A stretch of 64,000 nt of DNA, from the NCBI GenBank assembly GCA_964017235.1, contig CAXHLB010000008.1:558001-622000 (forward strand). The letters are read 5' to 3'. This document shows positions 52,021-64,000 of the stretch, one piece after another (within the stretch, counting starts at the first letter, position 1; each line of letters opens with the position of its first letter). This stretch comes from Sabellastarte sp. h YS-2021 (Eukaryota > Annelida > Polychaeta > Sabellida > Sabellidae). Made by a program: the position numbers and the translations under genes. Below the pieces are notes generated by a model. The model was not told the DNA's origin, did not search any database, and saw only the letters and a program-made list of their open reading frames with translations.

Positions 52021-55000
52021 GATTCTGCGACTTGGGATGAAATATACTGGTTGCAGTAATTCATATATACAGGGGGTCATGTTTCCACCATAACTAAGCC
52101 AAATATTGAGATATTATGCTGCAATTTGGTCCAAACACTGAGTAACAATTACCAATAAAGATGGAATAGCTTTGACACCTTCGAATTGGGTTAATCTATG
52201 TCACATTGGTCTGTAACCTGCAATGGGGTGGTCTAGCTGCATAAAACCCATATACCTGGGGCGCCATTTTGGCAGCAGGGCTAAGCCAGATATTGGGATG
52301 TAATGCTGCAATTTGGGCCAAAGACTAAGGGGGTGGCACCAATAAATATGCAACAGCTTTGGGACTTACAGCTAGCAGTAAATCTGCTGCAGGGAGATTC
52401 TGCGACTTGGGATGAAATATACTTGTTGCAGTAATTCATATATACAGGGGGTCATGTTTCCACCATAACTAAGCCAAATATTGAGATATTATGCTGCAAT
52501 TTGGTCCAAACACTGAGTAAAAATTACCAATAAAGATGGAATAGCTTTGGCACCTTCGAATTGGGTTAATCTATGTCACATTGCTCTGTAACCTGCGATG
52601 GGGTAGTCTAGCTGCATAAAACCCATATACCTGGGACGCCATTTTGGCAGGATAACTAAGCCAAATATTGGGATGTAATGCTGCAATTTGGGCCAAAGAC
52701 TGAGGGGGTGGCACCAATAAATATGCAACAGCTTTGGGACTTACAGCTAGCAGTAAATCTGCTGCAGGGAGATTCTGCGACTTGGGATGAAATATACTTG
52801 TTGCAGTAATTCATATATACAGGGGGTCATGTTTCCACCATAACTAAGCCAAATATTGAGATATTATGCTGCAATTTGGTCCAAACACTGAGTAACAATT
52901 ACCAATAAAGATGGAATAGCTTTGACACCTTCGAATTGGGTTAATCTATGTCACATCGGTCTGTAACCTGCAATGGGGTGGTCTGGCTGCATAAAACCCA
53001 TATACCTGGGGCGCCATTTTGGCAGCATGGCTAAGCCAGATATTGGGATGTAATGCTGCAATTTGGGCCAAAGACTGAGGGGGTGGCACCAATAAATATG
53101 CAACAGGTTTGGGACTTACAGCTAGCAGTAAGTCTGCTGCAGGGAGATTCTGCGACTTGGGATGAAATATACTTGTTGCAGTAATTCATATATACAGGGG
53201 GTCATGTTTCCACCATAACTAAGCCAAATATTGAGATATTATGCTGCAATTTGGTCCAAACACTGAGTAAAAATTACCAATAAAGATGGAATAGCTTTGG
53301 CACCTTCGAATTGGGTTAATCTATGTCACATTGGTCTGTAACCTGCAATGGGGTGGTCTAGCTGCATAAAACCCATATACCTGGGGCGCCATTTTGGCAG
53401 CAGGGCTAAGCCAGATATTGGGATGTAATGCTGCAATTTGGGCCAAAGACTAAGGGGGTGGCACCAATAAATATGCAACAGCTTTGGGACTTACAGCTAG
53501 CAGTAAATCTGCTGCAGGGAGATTCTGCGACTTGGGATGAAATATACTTGTTGCAGTAATTCATATATACAGGGGGTCATGTTTCCACCATAACTAAGCC
53601 AAATATTGAGATATTATGCTGCAATTTGGTCCAAACACTGAGTAACAATTACCAATAAAGATGGAATAGCTTTGACACCTTCGAATTGGGTTAATCTATG
53701 TCACATTGGTCTGTAACCTGCAATGGGGTGGTCTAGCTGCATAAAACCCATATACCTGGGGCGCCATTTTGGCAGCATGGCTAAGCCAGATATTGGGATG
53801 TAATGCTGCAATTTGGGCCAAAGACTGAGGGGGTGGCACCAATAAATATGCAACAGGTTTGGGACTTACAGCTAGCAGTAAGTCTGCTGCAGGGAGATTC
53901 TGCGACTTGGGATGAAATATACTTGTTGCAGTAATTCATATATACAGGGGGTCATGTTTCCACCATAACTAAGCCAAATATTGAGATATTATGCTGCAAT
54001 TTGGTCCAAACACTGAGTAAAAATTACCAATAAAGATGGAATAGCTTTGGCACCTTCGAATTGGGTTAATCTATGTCACATTGGTCTGTAACCTGCAATG
54101 GGGTGGTCTAGCTGCATAAAACCCATATACCTGGGGCGCCATTTTGGCAGCAGGGCTAAGCCAGATATTGGGATGTAATGCTGCAATTTGGGCCAAAGAC
54201 TAAGGGGGTGGCACCAATAAATATGCAACAGCTTTGGGACTTACAGCTAGCAGTAAATCTGCTGCAGGGAGATTCTGCGCCTTGGGATGAAATATACTTG
54301 TTGCAGTAATTCATATATACAGGGGGTCATGTTTCCACCATAACTAAGCCAAATATTGAGATATTATGCTGCAATTTGGTCCAAACACTGAGTAACAATT
54401 ACCAATAAAGATGGAATAGCTTTGACACCTTCGAATTGGGTTAATCTATGTCACATTGGTCTGTAACCTGCAATGGGGTGGTCTAGCTGCATAAAACCCA
54501 TATACCTGGGGCGCCATTTTGGCAGCATGGCTAAGCCAGATATTGGGATGTAATGCTGCAATTTGGGCCAAAGACTGAGGGGGTGGCACCAATAAATATG
54601 CAACAGGTTTGAGACTTACAGCTAGCAGTAAGTCTGCTGCAGGGAGATTCTGCGACTTGGGATGAAATATACTGGTTGCAGTAATTCATATATACAGGGG
54701 GTCATGTTTCCACCATAACTAAGCCAAATATTGAGATATTATGCTGCAATTTGGTCCAAACACTGAGTAACAATTACCAATAAAGATGGAATAGCTTTGA
54801 CACCTTCGAATTGGGTTAATCTATGTCACATTGGTCTGTAACCTGCAATGGGGTGGTCTAGCTGCATAAAACCCATATACCTGGGGCGCCATTTTGGCAG
54901 CAGGGCTAAGCCAGATATTGGGATGTAATGCTGCAATTTGGGCCAAAGACTAAGGGGGTGGCACCAATAAATATGCAACAGCTTTGGGACTTACAGCTAG

Positions 55001-58000
55001 CAGTAAATCTGCTGCAGGGAGATTCTGCGACTTGGGATGAAATATACTTGTTGCAGTAATTCATATATACAGGGGGTCATGTTTCCACCATAACTAAGCC
55101 AAATATTGAGATATTATGCTGCAATTTGGTCCAAACACTGAGTAAAAATTACCAATAAAGATGGAATAGCTTTGGCACCTTCGAATTGGGTTAATCTATG
55201 TCACATTGCTCTGTAACCTGCGATGGGGTAGTCTAGCTGCATAAAACCCATATACCTGGGACGCCATTTTGGCAGGATAACTAAGCCAAATATTGGGATG
55301 TAATGCTGCAATTTGGGCCAAAGACTGAGGGGGTGGCACCAATAAATATGCAACAGCTTTGGGACTTACAGCTAGCAGTAAATCTGCTGCAGGGAGATTC
55401 TGCGACTTGGGATGAAATATACTTGTTGCAGTAATTCATATATACAGGGGGTCATGTTTCCACCATAACTAAGCCAAATATTGAGATATTATGCTGCAAT
55501 TTGGTCCAAACACTGAGTAACAATTACCAATAAAGATGGAATAGCTTTGACACCTTCGAATTGGGTTAATCTATGTCACATCGGTCTGTAACCTGCAATG
55601 GGGTGGTCTAGCTGCATAAAACCCATATACCTGGGGCGCCATTTTGGCAGCATGGCTAAGCCAGATATTGGGATGTAATGCTGCAATTTGGGCCAAAGAC
55701 TGAGGGGGTGGCACCAATAAATATGCAACAGGTTTGGGACTTACAGCTAGCAGTAAGTCTGCTGCAGGGAGATTCTGCGACTTGGGATGAAATATACTTG
55801 TTGCAGTAATTCATATATACAGGGGGTCATGTTTCCACCATAACTAAGCCAAATATTGAGATATTATGCTGCAATTTGGTCCAAACACTGAGTAACAATT
55901 ACCAATAAAGATGGAATAGCTTTGACACCTTCGAATTGGGTTAATCTATGTCACATTGGTCTGTAACCTGCAATGGGGTGGTCTAGCTGCATAAAACCCA
56001 TATACCTGGGGCGCCATTTTGGCAGCAGGGCTAAGCCAGATATTGGGATGTAATGCTGCAATTTGGGCCAAAGACTAAGGGGGTGGCACCAATAAATATG
56101 CAACAGCTTTGGGACTTACAGCTAGCAGTAAATCTGCTGCAGGGAGATTCTGCGACTTGGGATGAAATATACTTGTTGCAGTAATTCATATATACAGGGG
56201 GTCATGTTTCCACCATAACTAAGCCAAATATTGAGATATTATGCTGCAATTTGGTCCAAACACTGAGTAAAAATTACCAATAAAGATGGAATAGCTTTGG
56301 CACCTTCGAATTGGGTTAATCTATGTCACATTGCTCTGTAACCTGCGATGGGGTAGTCTAGCTGCATAAAACCCATATACCTGGAACGCCATTTTGGCAG
56401 GATAACTAAGCCAAATATTGGGATGTAATGCTGCAATTTGGGCCAAAGACTGAGGGGGTGGCACCAATAAATATGCAACAGCTTTGGGACTTACAGCTAG
56501 CAGTAAATCTGCTGCAGGGAGATTCTGCGACTTGGGATGAAATATACTTGTTGCAGTAATTCATATATACAGGGGGTCATGTTTCCACCATAACTAAGCC
56601 AAATATTGAGATATTATGCTGCAATTTGGTCCAAACACTGAGTAACAATTACCAATAAAGATGGAATAGCTTTGACACCTTCGAATTGGGTTAATCTATG
56701 TCACATCGGTCTGTAACCTGCAATGGGGTGGTCTAGCTGCATAAAACCCATATACCTGGGGCGCCATTTTGGCAGCATGGCTAAGCCAGATATTGGGATG
56801 TAATGCTGCAATTTGGGCCAAAGACTGAGGGGGTGGCACCAATAAATATGCAACAGGTTTGGGACTTACAGCTAGCAGTAAGTCTGCTGCAGGGAGATTC
56901 TGCGACTTGGGATGAAATATACTTGTTGCAGTAATTCATATATACAGGGGGTCATGTTTCCACCATAACTAAGCCAAATATTGAGATATTATGCTGCAAT
57001 TTGGTCCAAACACTGAGTAAAAATTACCAATAAAGATGGAATAGCTTTGGCACCTTCGAATTGGGTTAATCTATGTCACATTGGTCTGTAACCTGCAATG
57101 GGGTGGTCTAGCTGCATAAAACCCATATACCTGGGGCGCCATTTTGGCAGCAGGGCTAAGCCAGATATTGGGATGTAATGCTGCAATTTGGGCCAAAGAC
57201 TAAGGGGGTGGCACCAATAAATATGCAACAGCTTTGGGACTTACAGCTAGCAGTAAATCTGCTGCAGGGAGATTCTGCGACTTGGGATGAAATATACTTG
57301 TTGCAGTAATTCATATATACAGGGGGTCATGTTTCCACCATAACTAAGCCAAATATTGAGATATTATGCTGCAATTTGGTCCAAACACTGAGTAACAATT
57401 ACCAATAAAGATGGAATAGCTTTGACACCTTCGAATTGGGTTAATCTATGTCACATTGGTCTGTAACCTGCAATGGGGTGGTCTAGCTGCATAAAACCCA
57501 TATACCTGGGGCGCCATTTTGGCAGCATGGCTAAGCCAGATATTGGGATGTAATGCTGCAATTTGGGCCAAAGACTGAGGGGGTGGCACCAATAAATATG
57601 CAACAGGTTTGGGACTTACAGCTAGCAGTAAGTCTGCTGCAGGGAGATTCTGCGACTTGGGATGAAATATACTTGTTGCAGTAATTCATATATACAGGGG
57701 GTCATGTTTCCACCATAACTAAGCCAAATATTGAGATATTATGCTGCAATTTGGTCCAAACACTGAGTAACAATTACCAATAAAGATGGAATAGCTTTGA
57801 CACCTTCGAATTGGGTTAATCTATGTCACATCGGTCTGTAACCTGCAATGGGGTGGTCTAGCTGCATAAAACCCATATACCTGGGGCGCCATTTTGGCAG
57901 CATGGCTAAGCCAGATATTGGGATGTAATGCTGCAATTTGGGCCAAAGACTGAGGGGGTGGCACCAATAAATATGCAACAGGTTTGGGACTTACAGCTAG

Positions 58001-59625
58001 CAGTAAGTCTGCTGCAGGGAGATTCTGCGACTTGGGATGAAATATACTTGTTGCAGTAATTCATATATACAGGGGGTCATGTTTCCACCATAACTAAGCC
58101 AAATATTGAGATATTATGCTGCAATTTGGTCCAAACACTGAGTAAAAATTACCAATAAAGATGGAATAGCTTTGGCACCTTCGAATTGGGTTAATCTATG
58201 TCACATTGGTCTGTAACCTGCAATGGGGTGGTCTAGCTGCATAAAACCCATATACCTGGGGCGCCATTTTGGCAGCAGGGCTAAGCCAGATATTGGGATG
58301 TAATGCTGCAATTTGGGCCAAAGACTAAGGGGGTGGCACCAATAAATATGCAACAGCTTTGGGACTTACAGCTAGCAGTAAATCTGCTGCAGGGAGATTC
58401 TGCGACTTGGGATGAAATATACTTGTTGCAGTAATTCATATATACAGGGGGTCATGTTTCCACCATAACTAAGCCAAATATTGAGATATTATGCTGCAAT
58501 TTGGTCCAAACACTGAGTAACAATTACCAATAAAGATGGAATAGCTTTGACACCTTCGAATTGGGTTAATCTATGTCACATTGGTCTGTAACCTGCAATG
58601 GGGTGGTCTAGCTGCATAAAACCCATATACCTGGGGCGCCATTTTGGCAGCATGGCTAAGCCAGATATTGGGATGTAATGCTGCAATTTGGGCCAAAGAC
58701 TGAGGGGGTGGCACCAATAAATATGCAACAGGTTTGGGACTTACAGCTAGCAGTAAGTCTGCTGCAGGGAGATTCTGCGACTTGGGATGAAATATACTTG
58801 TTGCAGTAATTCATATATACAGGGGGTCATGTTTCCACCATAACTAAGCCAAATATTGAGATATTATGCTGCAATTTGGTCCAAACACTGAGTAAAAATT
58901 ACCAATAAAGATGGAATAGCTTTGGCACCTTCGAATTGGGTTAATCTATGTCACATTGGTCTGTAACCTGCAATGGGGTGGTCTAGCTGCATAAAACCCA
59001 TATACCTGGGGCGCCATTTTGGCAGCATGGCTAAGCCAGATATTGGGATGTAATGCTGCAATTTGGGCCAAAGACTGAGGGGGTGGCACCAATAAATATG
59101 CAACAGGTTTGGGACTTACAGCTAGCAGTAAGTCTGCTGCAGGGAGATTCTGCGACTTGGGATGAAATATACTTGTTGCAGTAATTCATATATACAGGGG
59201 GTCATGTTTCCACCATAACTAAGCCAAATATTGAGATATTATGCTGCAATTTGGTCCAAACACTGAGTAAAAATTACCAATAAAGATGGAATAGCTTTGG
59301 CACCTTCGAATTGGGTTAATCTATGTCACATTGGTCTGTAACCTGCAATGGGGTGGTCTAGCTGCATAAAACCCATATACCTGGGGCGCCATTTTGGCAG
59401 CAGGGCTAAGCCAGATATTGGGATGTAATGCTGCAATTTGGGCCAAAGACTAAGGGGGTGGCACCAATAAATATGCAACAGCTTTGGGACTTACAGCTAG
59501 CAGTAAATCTGCTGCAGGGAGATTCTGCGCCTTGGGATGAAATATACTTGTTGCAGTAATTCATATATACAGGGGGTCATGTTTCCACCATAACTAAGCC
59601 AAATATTGAGATATTATGCTGCAAT

Positions 59626-62600
59626 TTGGTCCAAACACTGAGTAACAATTACCAATAAAGATGGAATAGCTTTGACACCTTCGAATTGGGTTAATCTATG
59701 TCACATTGGTCTGTAACCTGCAATGGGGTGGTCTAGCTGCATAAAACCCATATACCTGGGGCGCCATTTTGGCAGCATGGCTAAGCCAGATATTGGGATG
59801 TAATGCTGCAATTTGGGCCAAAGACTGAGGGGGTGGCACCAATAAATATGCAACAGGTTTGAGACTTACAGCTAGCAGTAAGTCTGCTGCAGGGAGATTC
59901 TGCGACTTGGGATGAAATATACTGGTTGCAGTAATTCATATATACAGGGGGTCATGTTTCCACCATAACTAAGCCAAATATTGAGATATTATGCTGCAAT
60001 TTGGTCCAAACACTGAGTAACAATTACCAATAAAGATGGAATAGCTTTGACACCTTCGAATTGGGTTAATCTATGTCACATTGGTCTGTAACCTGCAATG
60101 GGGTGGTCTAGCTGCATAAAACCCATATACCTGGGGCGCCATTTTGGCAGCAGGGCTAAGCCAGATATTGGGATGTAATGCTGCAATTTGGGCCAAAGAC
60201 TAAGGGGGTGGCACCAATAAATATGCAACAGCTTTGGGACTTACAGCTAGCAGTAAATCTGCTGCAGGGAGATTCTGCGACTTGGGATGAAATATACTTG
60301 TTGCAGTAATTCATATATACAGGGGGTCATGTTTCCACCATAACTAAGCCAAATATTGAGATATTATGCTGCAATTTGGTCCAAACACTGAGTAAAAATT
60401 ACCAATAAAGATGGAATAGCTTTGGCACCTTCGAATTGGGTTAATCTATGTCACATTGCTCTGTAACCTGCGATGGGGTAGTCTAGCTGCATAAAACCCA
60501 TATACCTGGGACGCCATTTTGGCAGGATAACTAAGCCAAATATTGGGATGTAATGCTGCAATTTGGGCCAAAGACTGAGGGGGTGGCACCAATAAATATG
60601 CAACAGCTTTGGGACTTACAGCTAGCAGTAAATCTGCTGCAGGGAGATTCTGCGACTTGGGATGAAATATACTTGTTGCAGTAATTCATATATACAGGGG
60701 GTCATGTTTCCACCATAACTAAGCCAAATATTGAGATATTATGCTGCAATTTGGTCCAAACACTGAGTAACAATTACCAATAAAGATGGAATAGCTTTGA
60801 CACCTTCGAATTGGGTTAATCTATGTCACATTGGTCTGTAACCTGCAATGGGGTGGTCTAGCTGCATAAAACCCATATACCTGGGGCGCCATTTTGGCAG
60901 CATGGCTAAGCCAGATATTGGGATGTAATGCTGCAATTTGGGCCAAAGACTGAGGGGGTGGCACCAATAAATATGCAACAGGTTTGAGACTTACAGCTAG
61001 CAGTAAGTCTGCTGCAGGGAGATTCTGCGACTTGGGATGAAATATACTGGTTGCAGTAATTCATATATACAGGGGGTCATGTTTCCACCATAACTAAGCC
61101 AAATATTGAGATATTATGCTGCAATTTGGTCCAAACACTGAGTAACAATTACCAATAAAGATGGAATAGCTTTGACACCTTCGAATTGGGTTAATCTATG
61201 TCACATTGGTCTGTAACCTGCAATGGGGTGGTCTAGCTGCATAAAACCCATATACCTGGGGCGCCATTTTGGCAGCAGGGCTAAGCCAGATATTGGGATG
61301 TAATGCTGCAATTTGGGCCAAAGACTAAGGGGGTGGCACCAATAAATATGCAACAGCTTTGGGACTTACAGCTAGCAGTAAATCTGCTGCAGGGAGATTC
61401 TGCGACTTGGGATGAAATATACTTGTTGCAGTAATTCATATATACAGGGGGTCATGTTTCCACCATAACTAAGCCAAATATTGAGATATTATGCTGCAAT
61501 TTGGTCCAAACACTGAGTAAAAATTACCAATAAAGATGGAATAGCTTTGGCACCTTCGAATTGGGTTAATCTATGTCACATTGCTCTGTAACCTGCGATG
61601 GGGTAGTCTAGCTGCATAAAACCCATATACCTGGGACGCCATTTTGGCAGGATAACTAAGCCAAATATTGGGATGTAATGCTGCAATTTGGGCCAAAGAC
61701 TGAGGGGGTGGCACCAATAAATATGCAACAGCTTTGGGACTTACAGCTAGCAGTAAATCTGCTGCAGGGAGATTCTGCGACTTGGGATGAAATATACTTG
61801 TTGCAGTAATTCATATATACAGGGGGTCATGTTTCCACCATAACTAAGCCAAATATTGAGATATTATGCTGCAATTTGGTCCAAACACTGAGTAACAATT
61901 ACCAATAAAGATGGAATAGCTTTGACACCTTCGAATTGGGTTAATCTATGTCACATTGGTCTGTAACCTGCAATGGGGTGGTCTAGCTGCATAAAACCCA
62001 TATACCTGGGGCGCCATTTTGGCAGCATGGCTAAGCCAGATATTGGGATGTAATGCTGCAATTTGGGCCAAAGACTGAGGGGGTGGCACCAATAAATATG
62101 CAACAGGTTTGGGACTTACAGCTAGCAGTAAGTCTGCTGCAGGGAGATTCTGCGACTTGGGATGAAATATACTGGTTGCAGTAATTCATATATACAGGGG
62201 GTCATGTTTCCACCATAACTAAGCCAAATATTGAGATATTATGCTGCAATTTGGTCCAAACACTGAGTAACAATTACCAATAAAGATGGAATAGCTTTGA
62301 CACCTTCGAATTGGGTTAATCTATGTCACATTGGTCTGTAACCTGCAATGGGGTGGTCTAGCTGCATAAAACCCATATACCTGGGGCGCCATTTTGGCAG
62401 CAGGGCTAAGCCAGATATTGGGATGTAATGCTGCAATTTGGGCCAAAGACTAAGGGGGTGGCACCAATAAATATGCAACAGCTTTGGGACTTACAGCTAG
62501 CAGTAAATCTGCTGCAGGGAGATTCTGCGACTTGGGATGAAATATACTTGTTGCAGTAATTCATATATACAGGGGGTCATGTTTCCACCATAACTAAGCC

Positions 62601-63000
62601 AAATATTGAGATATTATGCTGCAATTTGGTCCAAACACTGAGTAAAAATTACCAATAAAGATGGAATAGCTTTGGCACCTTCGAATTGGGTTAATCTATG
62701 TCACATTGCTCTGTAACCTGCGATGGGGTAGTCTAGCTGCATAAAACCCATATACCTGGGACGCCATTTTGGCAGGATAACTAAGCCAAATATTGGGATG
62801 TAATGCTGCAATTTGGGCCAAAGACTGAGGGGGTGGCACCAATAAATATGCAACAGCTTTGGGACTTACAGCTAGCAGTAAATCTGCTGCAGGGAGATTC
62901 TGCGACTTGGGATGAAATATACTTGTTGCAGTAATTCATATATACAGGGGGTCATGTTTCCACCATAACTAAGCCAAATATTGAGATATTATGCTGCAAT
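59626..63000. repeat. 1,125-bp G-H''-F trimer, three copies
   Basis: Trimers start at 59,626, 60,751 and 61,876. The first two use G* (GGTTTGAGAC with TATACTGG). The third has GGTTTGGGAC but keeps TATACTGG, an intermediate between G and G*. The trimer length equals that of the unrelated A-B-C trimer in the left family, so a three-monomer unit arose independently in two families of this array. Confidence 0.82.
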
Positions 63001-63750
63001 TTGGTCCAAACACTGAGTAACAATTACCAATAAAGATGGAATAGCTTTGACACCTTCGAATTGGGTTAATCTATGTCACATTGGTCTGTAACCTGCAATG
63101 GGGTGGTCTAGCTGCATAAAACCCATATACCTGGGGCGCCATTTTGGCAGCATGGCTAAGCCAGATATTGGGATGTAATGCTGCAATTTGGGCCAAAGAC
63201 TGAGGGGGTGGCACCAATAAATATGCAACAGGTTTGGGACTTACAGCTAGCAGTAAGTCTGCTGCAGGGAGATTCTGCGACTTGGGATGAAATATACTTG
63301 TTGCAGTAATTCATATATACAGGGGGTCATGTTTCCACCATAACTAAGCCAAATATTGAGATATTATGCTGCAATTTGGTCCAAACACTGAGTAAAAATT
63401 ACCAATAAAGATGGAATAGCTTTGGCACCTTCGAATTGGGTTAATCTATGTCACATTGGTCTGTAACCTGCAATGGGGTGGTCTAGCTGCATAAAACCCA
63501 TATACCTGGGGCGCCATTTTGGCAGCAGGGCTAAGCCAGATATTGGGATGTAATGCTGCAATTTGGGCCAAAGACTAAGGGGGTGGCACCAATAAATATG
63601 CAACAGCTTTGGGACTTACAGCTAGCAGTAAATCTGCTGCAGGGAGATTCTGCGACTTGGGATGAAATATACTTGTTGCAGTAATTCATATATACAGGGG
63701 GTCATGTTTCCACCATAACTAAGCCAAATATTGAGATATTATGCTGCAAT

Positions 63751-64000
63751 TTGGTCCAAACACTGAGTAACAATTACCAATAAAGATGGAATAGCTTTGA
63801 CACCTTCGAATTGGGTTAATCTATGTCACATTGGTCTGTAACCTGCAATGGGGTGGTCTAGCTGCATAAAACCCATATACCTGGGGCGCCATTTTGGCAG
63901 CATGGCTAAGCCAGATATTGGGATGTAATGCTGCAATTTGGGCCAAAGACTGAGGGGGTGGCACCAATAAATATGCAACAGGTTTGGGACTTACAGCTAG
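63751..64000. repeat. Partial last monomer (class G), cut by window end
   Basis: The first 250 bases of a G monomer (CAATTACC, TTGGTCTG, CATGGC, GGTTTGGGAC) end at the edge of the window in the GCTAG stretch. The array continues beyond the window. Confidence 0.9.

Larger units (their letters stand above)
1..64000. repeat. Tandem satellite array, 375-bp monomer, 170.67 copies
   Basis: The sequence returns to the same phase every 375 bases from start to end. The landmark TTGG(T/C)C(C/T)AAA falls at 1, 376, 751, 1126, 1501 and still at 60,001 and 63,751, so no base has been gained or lost in 64 kb relative to the 375-bp register. All variation seen is substitution. GC is about 42% by hand count of the first monomer (156 of 375). 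No unique DNA interrupts the array and neither edge is inside the window. Such arrays form constitutive heterochromatin at centromeres, subtelomeres or interstitial knobs; the window does not show which. The onion subtelomeric satellite is known to have a 375-bp unit, but I match it by length only and cannot confirm identity. Confidence 0.98.
52021..64000. repeat. F/G/H family continuing to the window edge
   Basis: From 52,126 the order is H''-F-G-H-G-H'-G*-H''-F-G-H''-F-G-H-G-G-H-G-G'-H'-G*-H''-F-G*-H''-F-G-H''-F-G-H-G(partial). H'' has a G front (CAATTACC, TTGA) and an H back (CAGGGC, TAAGG). Some G copies read TCGGTCTG instead of TTGGTCTG (52,957, 55,582, 56,707 and 57,832 regions), which adds a CpG. 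The five-monomer run H'-G*-H''-F-G(TCGG) occurs at 51,376-53,250 and 54,001-55,875, 2,625 bp apart. G'-H'-G*-H''-F occurs at 51,001 and 58,876. Confidence 0.82.

Noticed and set aside
1-64000. A protein made of 125-residue repeats, since 375 is divisible by 3 and any open frame would run through the array
   Set aside because: Plus-strand stops at monomer 14-16, 18-20 and 31-33 and minus-strand stops over 66-78 close all six frames in essentially every monomer. The one copy that loses the 18-20 stop (28,876, AGAGAAAATT) still has the other stops.
1-64000. CRISPR array or phage-like repeat system
   Set aside because: The repeats are directly adjacent with no unique spacers, the unit is 375 bp, and there are no cas-like or other genes.
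1-64000. Telomeric repeats or a chromosome end
   Set aside because: I saw no runs of TTTAGGG, TTAGGG or a related short repeat; GTTTGGGAC and similar strings occur once per monomer and are not tandem.
1-64000. Mobile element (LTR, TIR or integrase) as the source of the repeat
   Set aside because: No target-site duplication, terminal inverted repeat, primer-binding site or coding remnant is visible in or between monomers.

Overview
The whole 64,000-bp window is one uninterrupted tandem satellite DNA array. Its repeat is exactly 375 bp long. I followed the phase from base 1 to base 64,000 and found no insertion or deletion: a new monomer starts at 1, 376, 751 and so on to 63,751 (170 full copies plus a 250-bp partial copy). 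I see no protein-coding gene, RNA gene, transposon, unique sequence or CRISPR array. Every reading frame on both strands is stopped at fixed positions in the monomer. A long, perfectly phased satellite with higher-order repeats, about 42% GC and strong CpG deficit points to a eukaryotic heterochromatic block with DNA methylation (plant or vertebrate more likely than insect). The species cannot be read from the sequence. One family I know of with this monomer length is the 375-bp subtelomeric satellite of onion (Allium cepa), but this is a match in length only.

The 375-bp monomer is itself an old dimer of a 188-bp and a 187-bp half-unit. About 76% of bases match over the first 87 bp of the two halves, and both carry an 11-bp dyad, TTTGG-N-CCAAA. 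Monomers fall into a few classes defined by linked variants: A, B, C, D, K, F, G and H. A and B differ at about 25 of 375 positions (about 7%), while copies of one class tens of kb apart are almost identical.

Layout. Bases 1-21,750 hold A/B/C trimers (1,125 bp), D-A-B-C tetramers (1,500 bp) and a 3,750-bp ten-monomer unit present twice in tandem. Bases 21,751-35,250 hold a mosaic of A, B, C and K classes that ends in 750-bp dimers. Bases 35,251-38,520 hold a third family (F/G/H). At 38,520-38,526 the array jumps back to middle-family sequence matching base 25,771, so 25,771-38,520 and 38,521-52,020 are two copies of one large tandem segment, altered since by internal gains and losses of whole monomers. 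Bases 52,021-64,000 continue the F/G/H family and run off the end of the window.

The layers (187 bp, 375 bp, 750/1,125/1,500 bp, 3,750 bp, about 12.75 kb) record repeated in-register unequal exchange and gene conversion. This is the real content of the window. I found nothing resembling a gene system.
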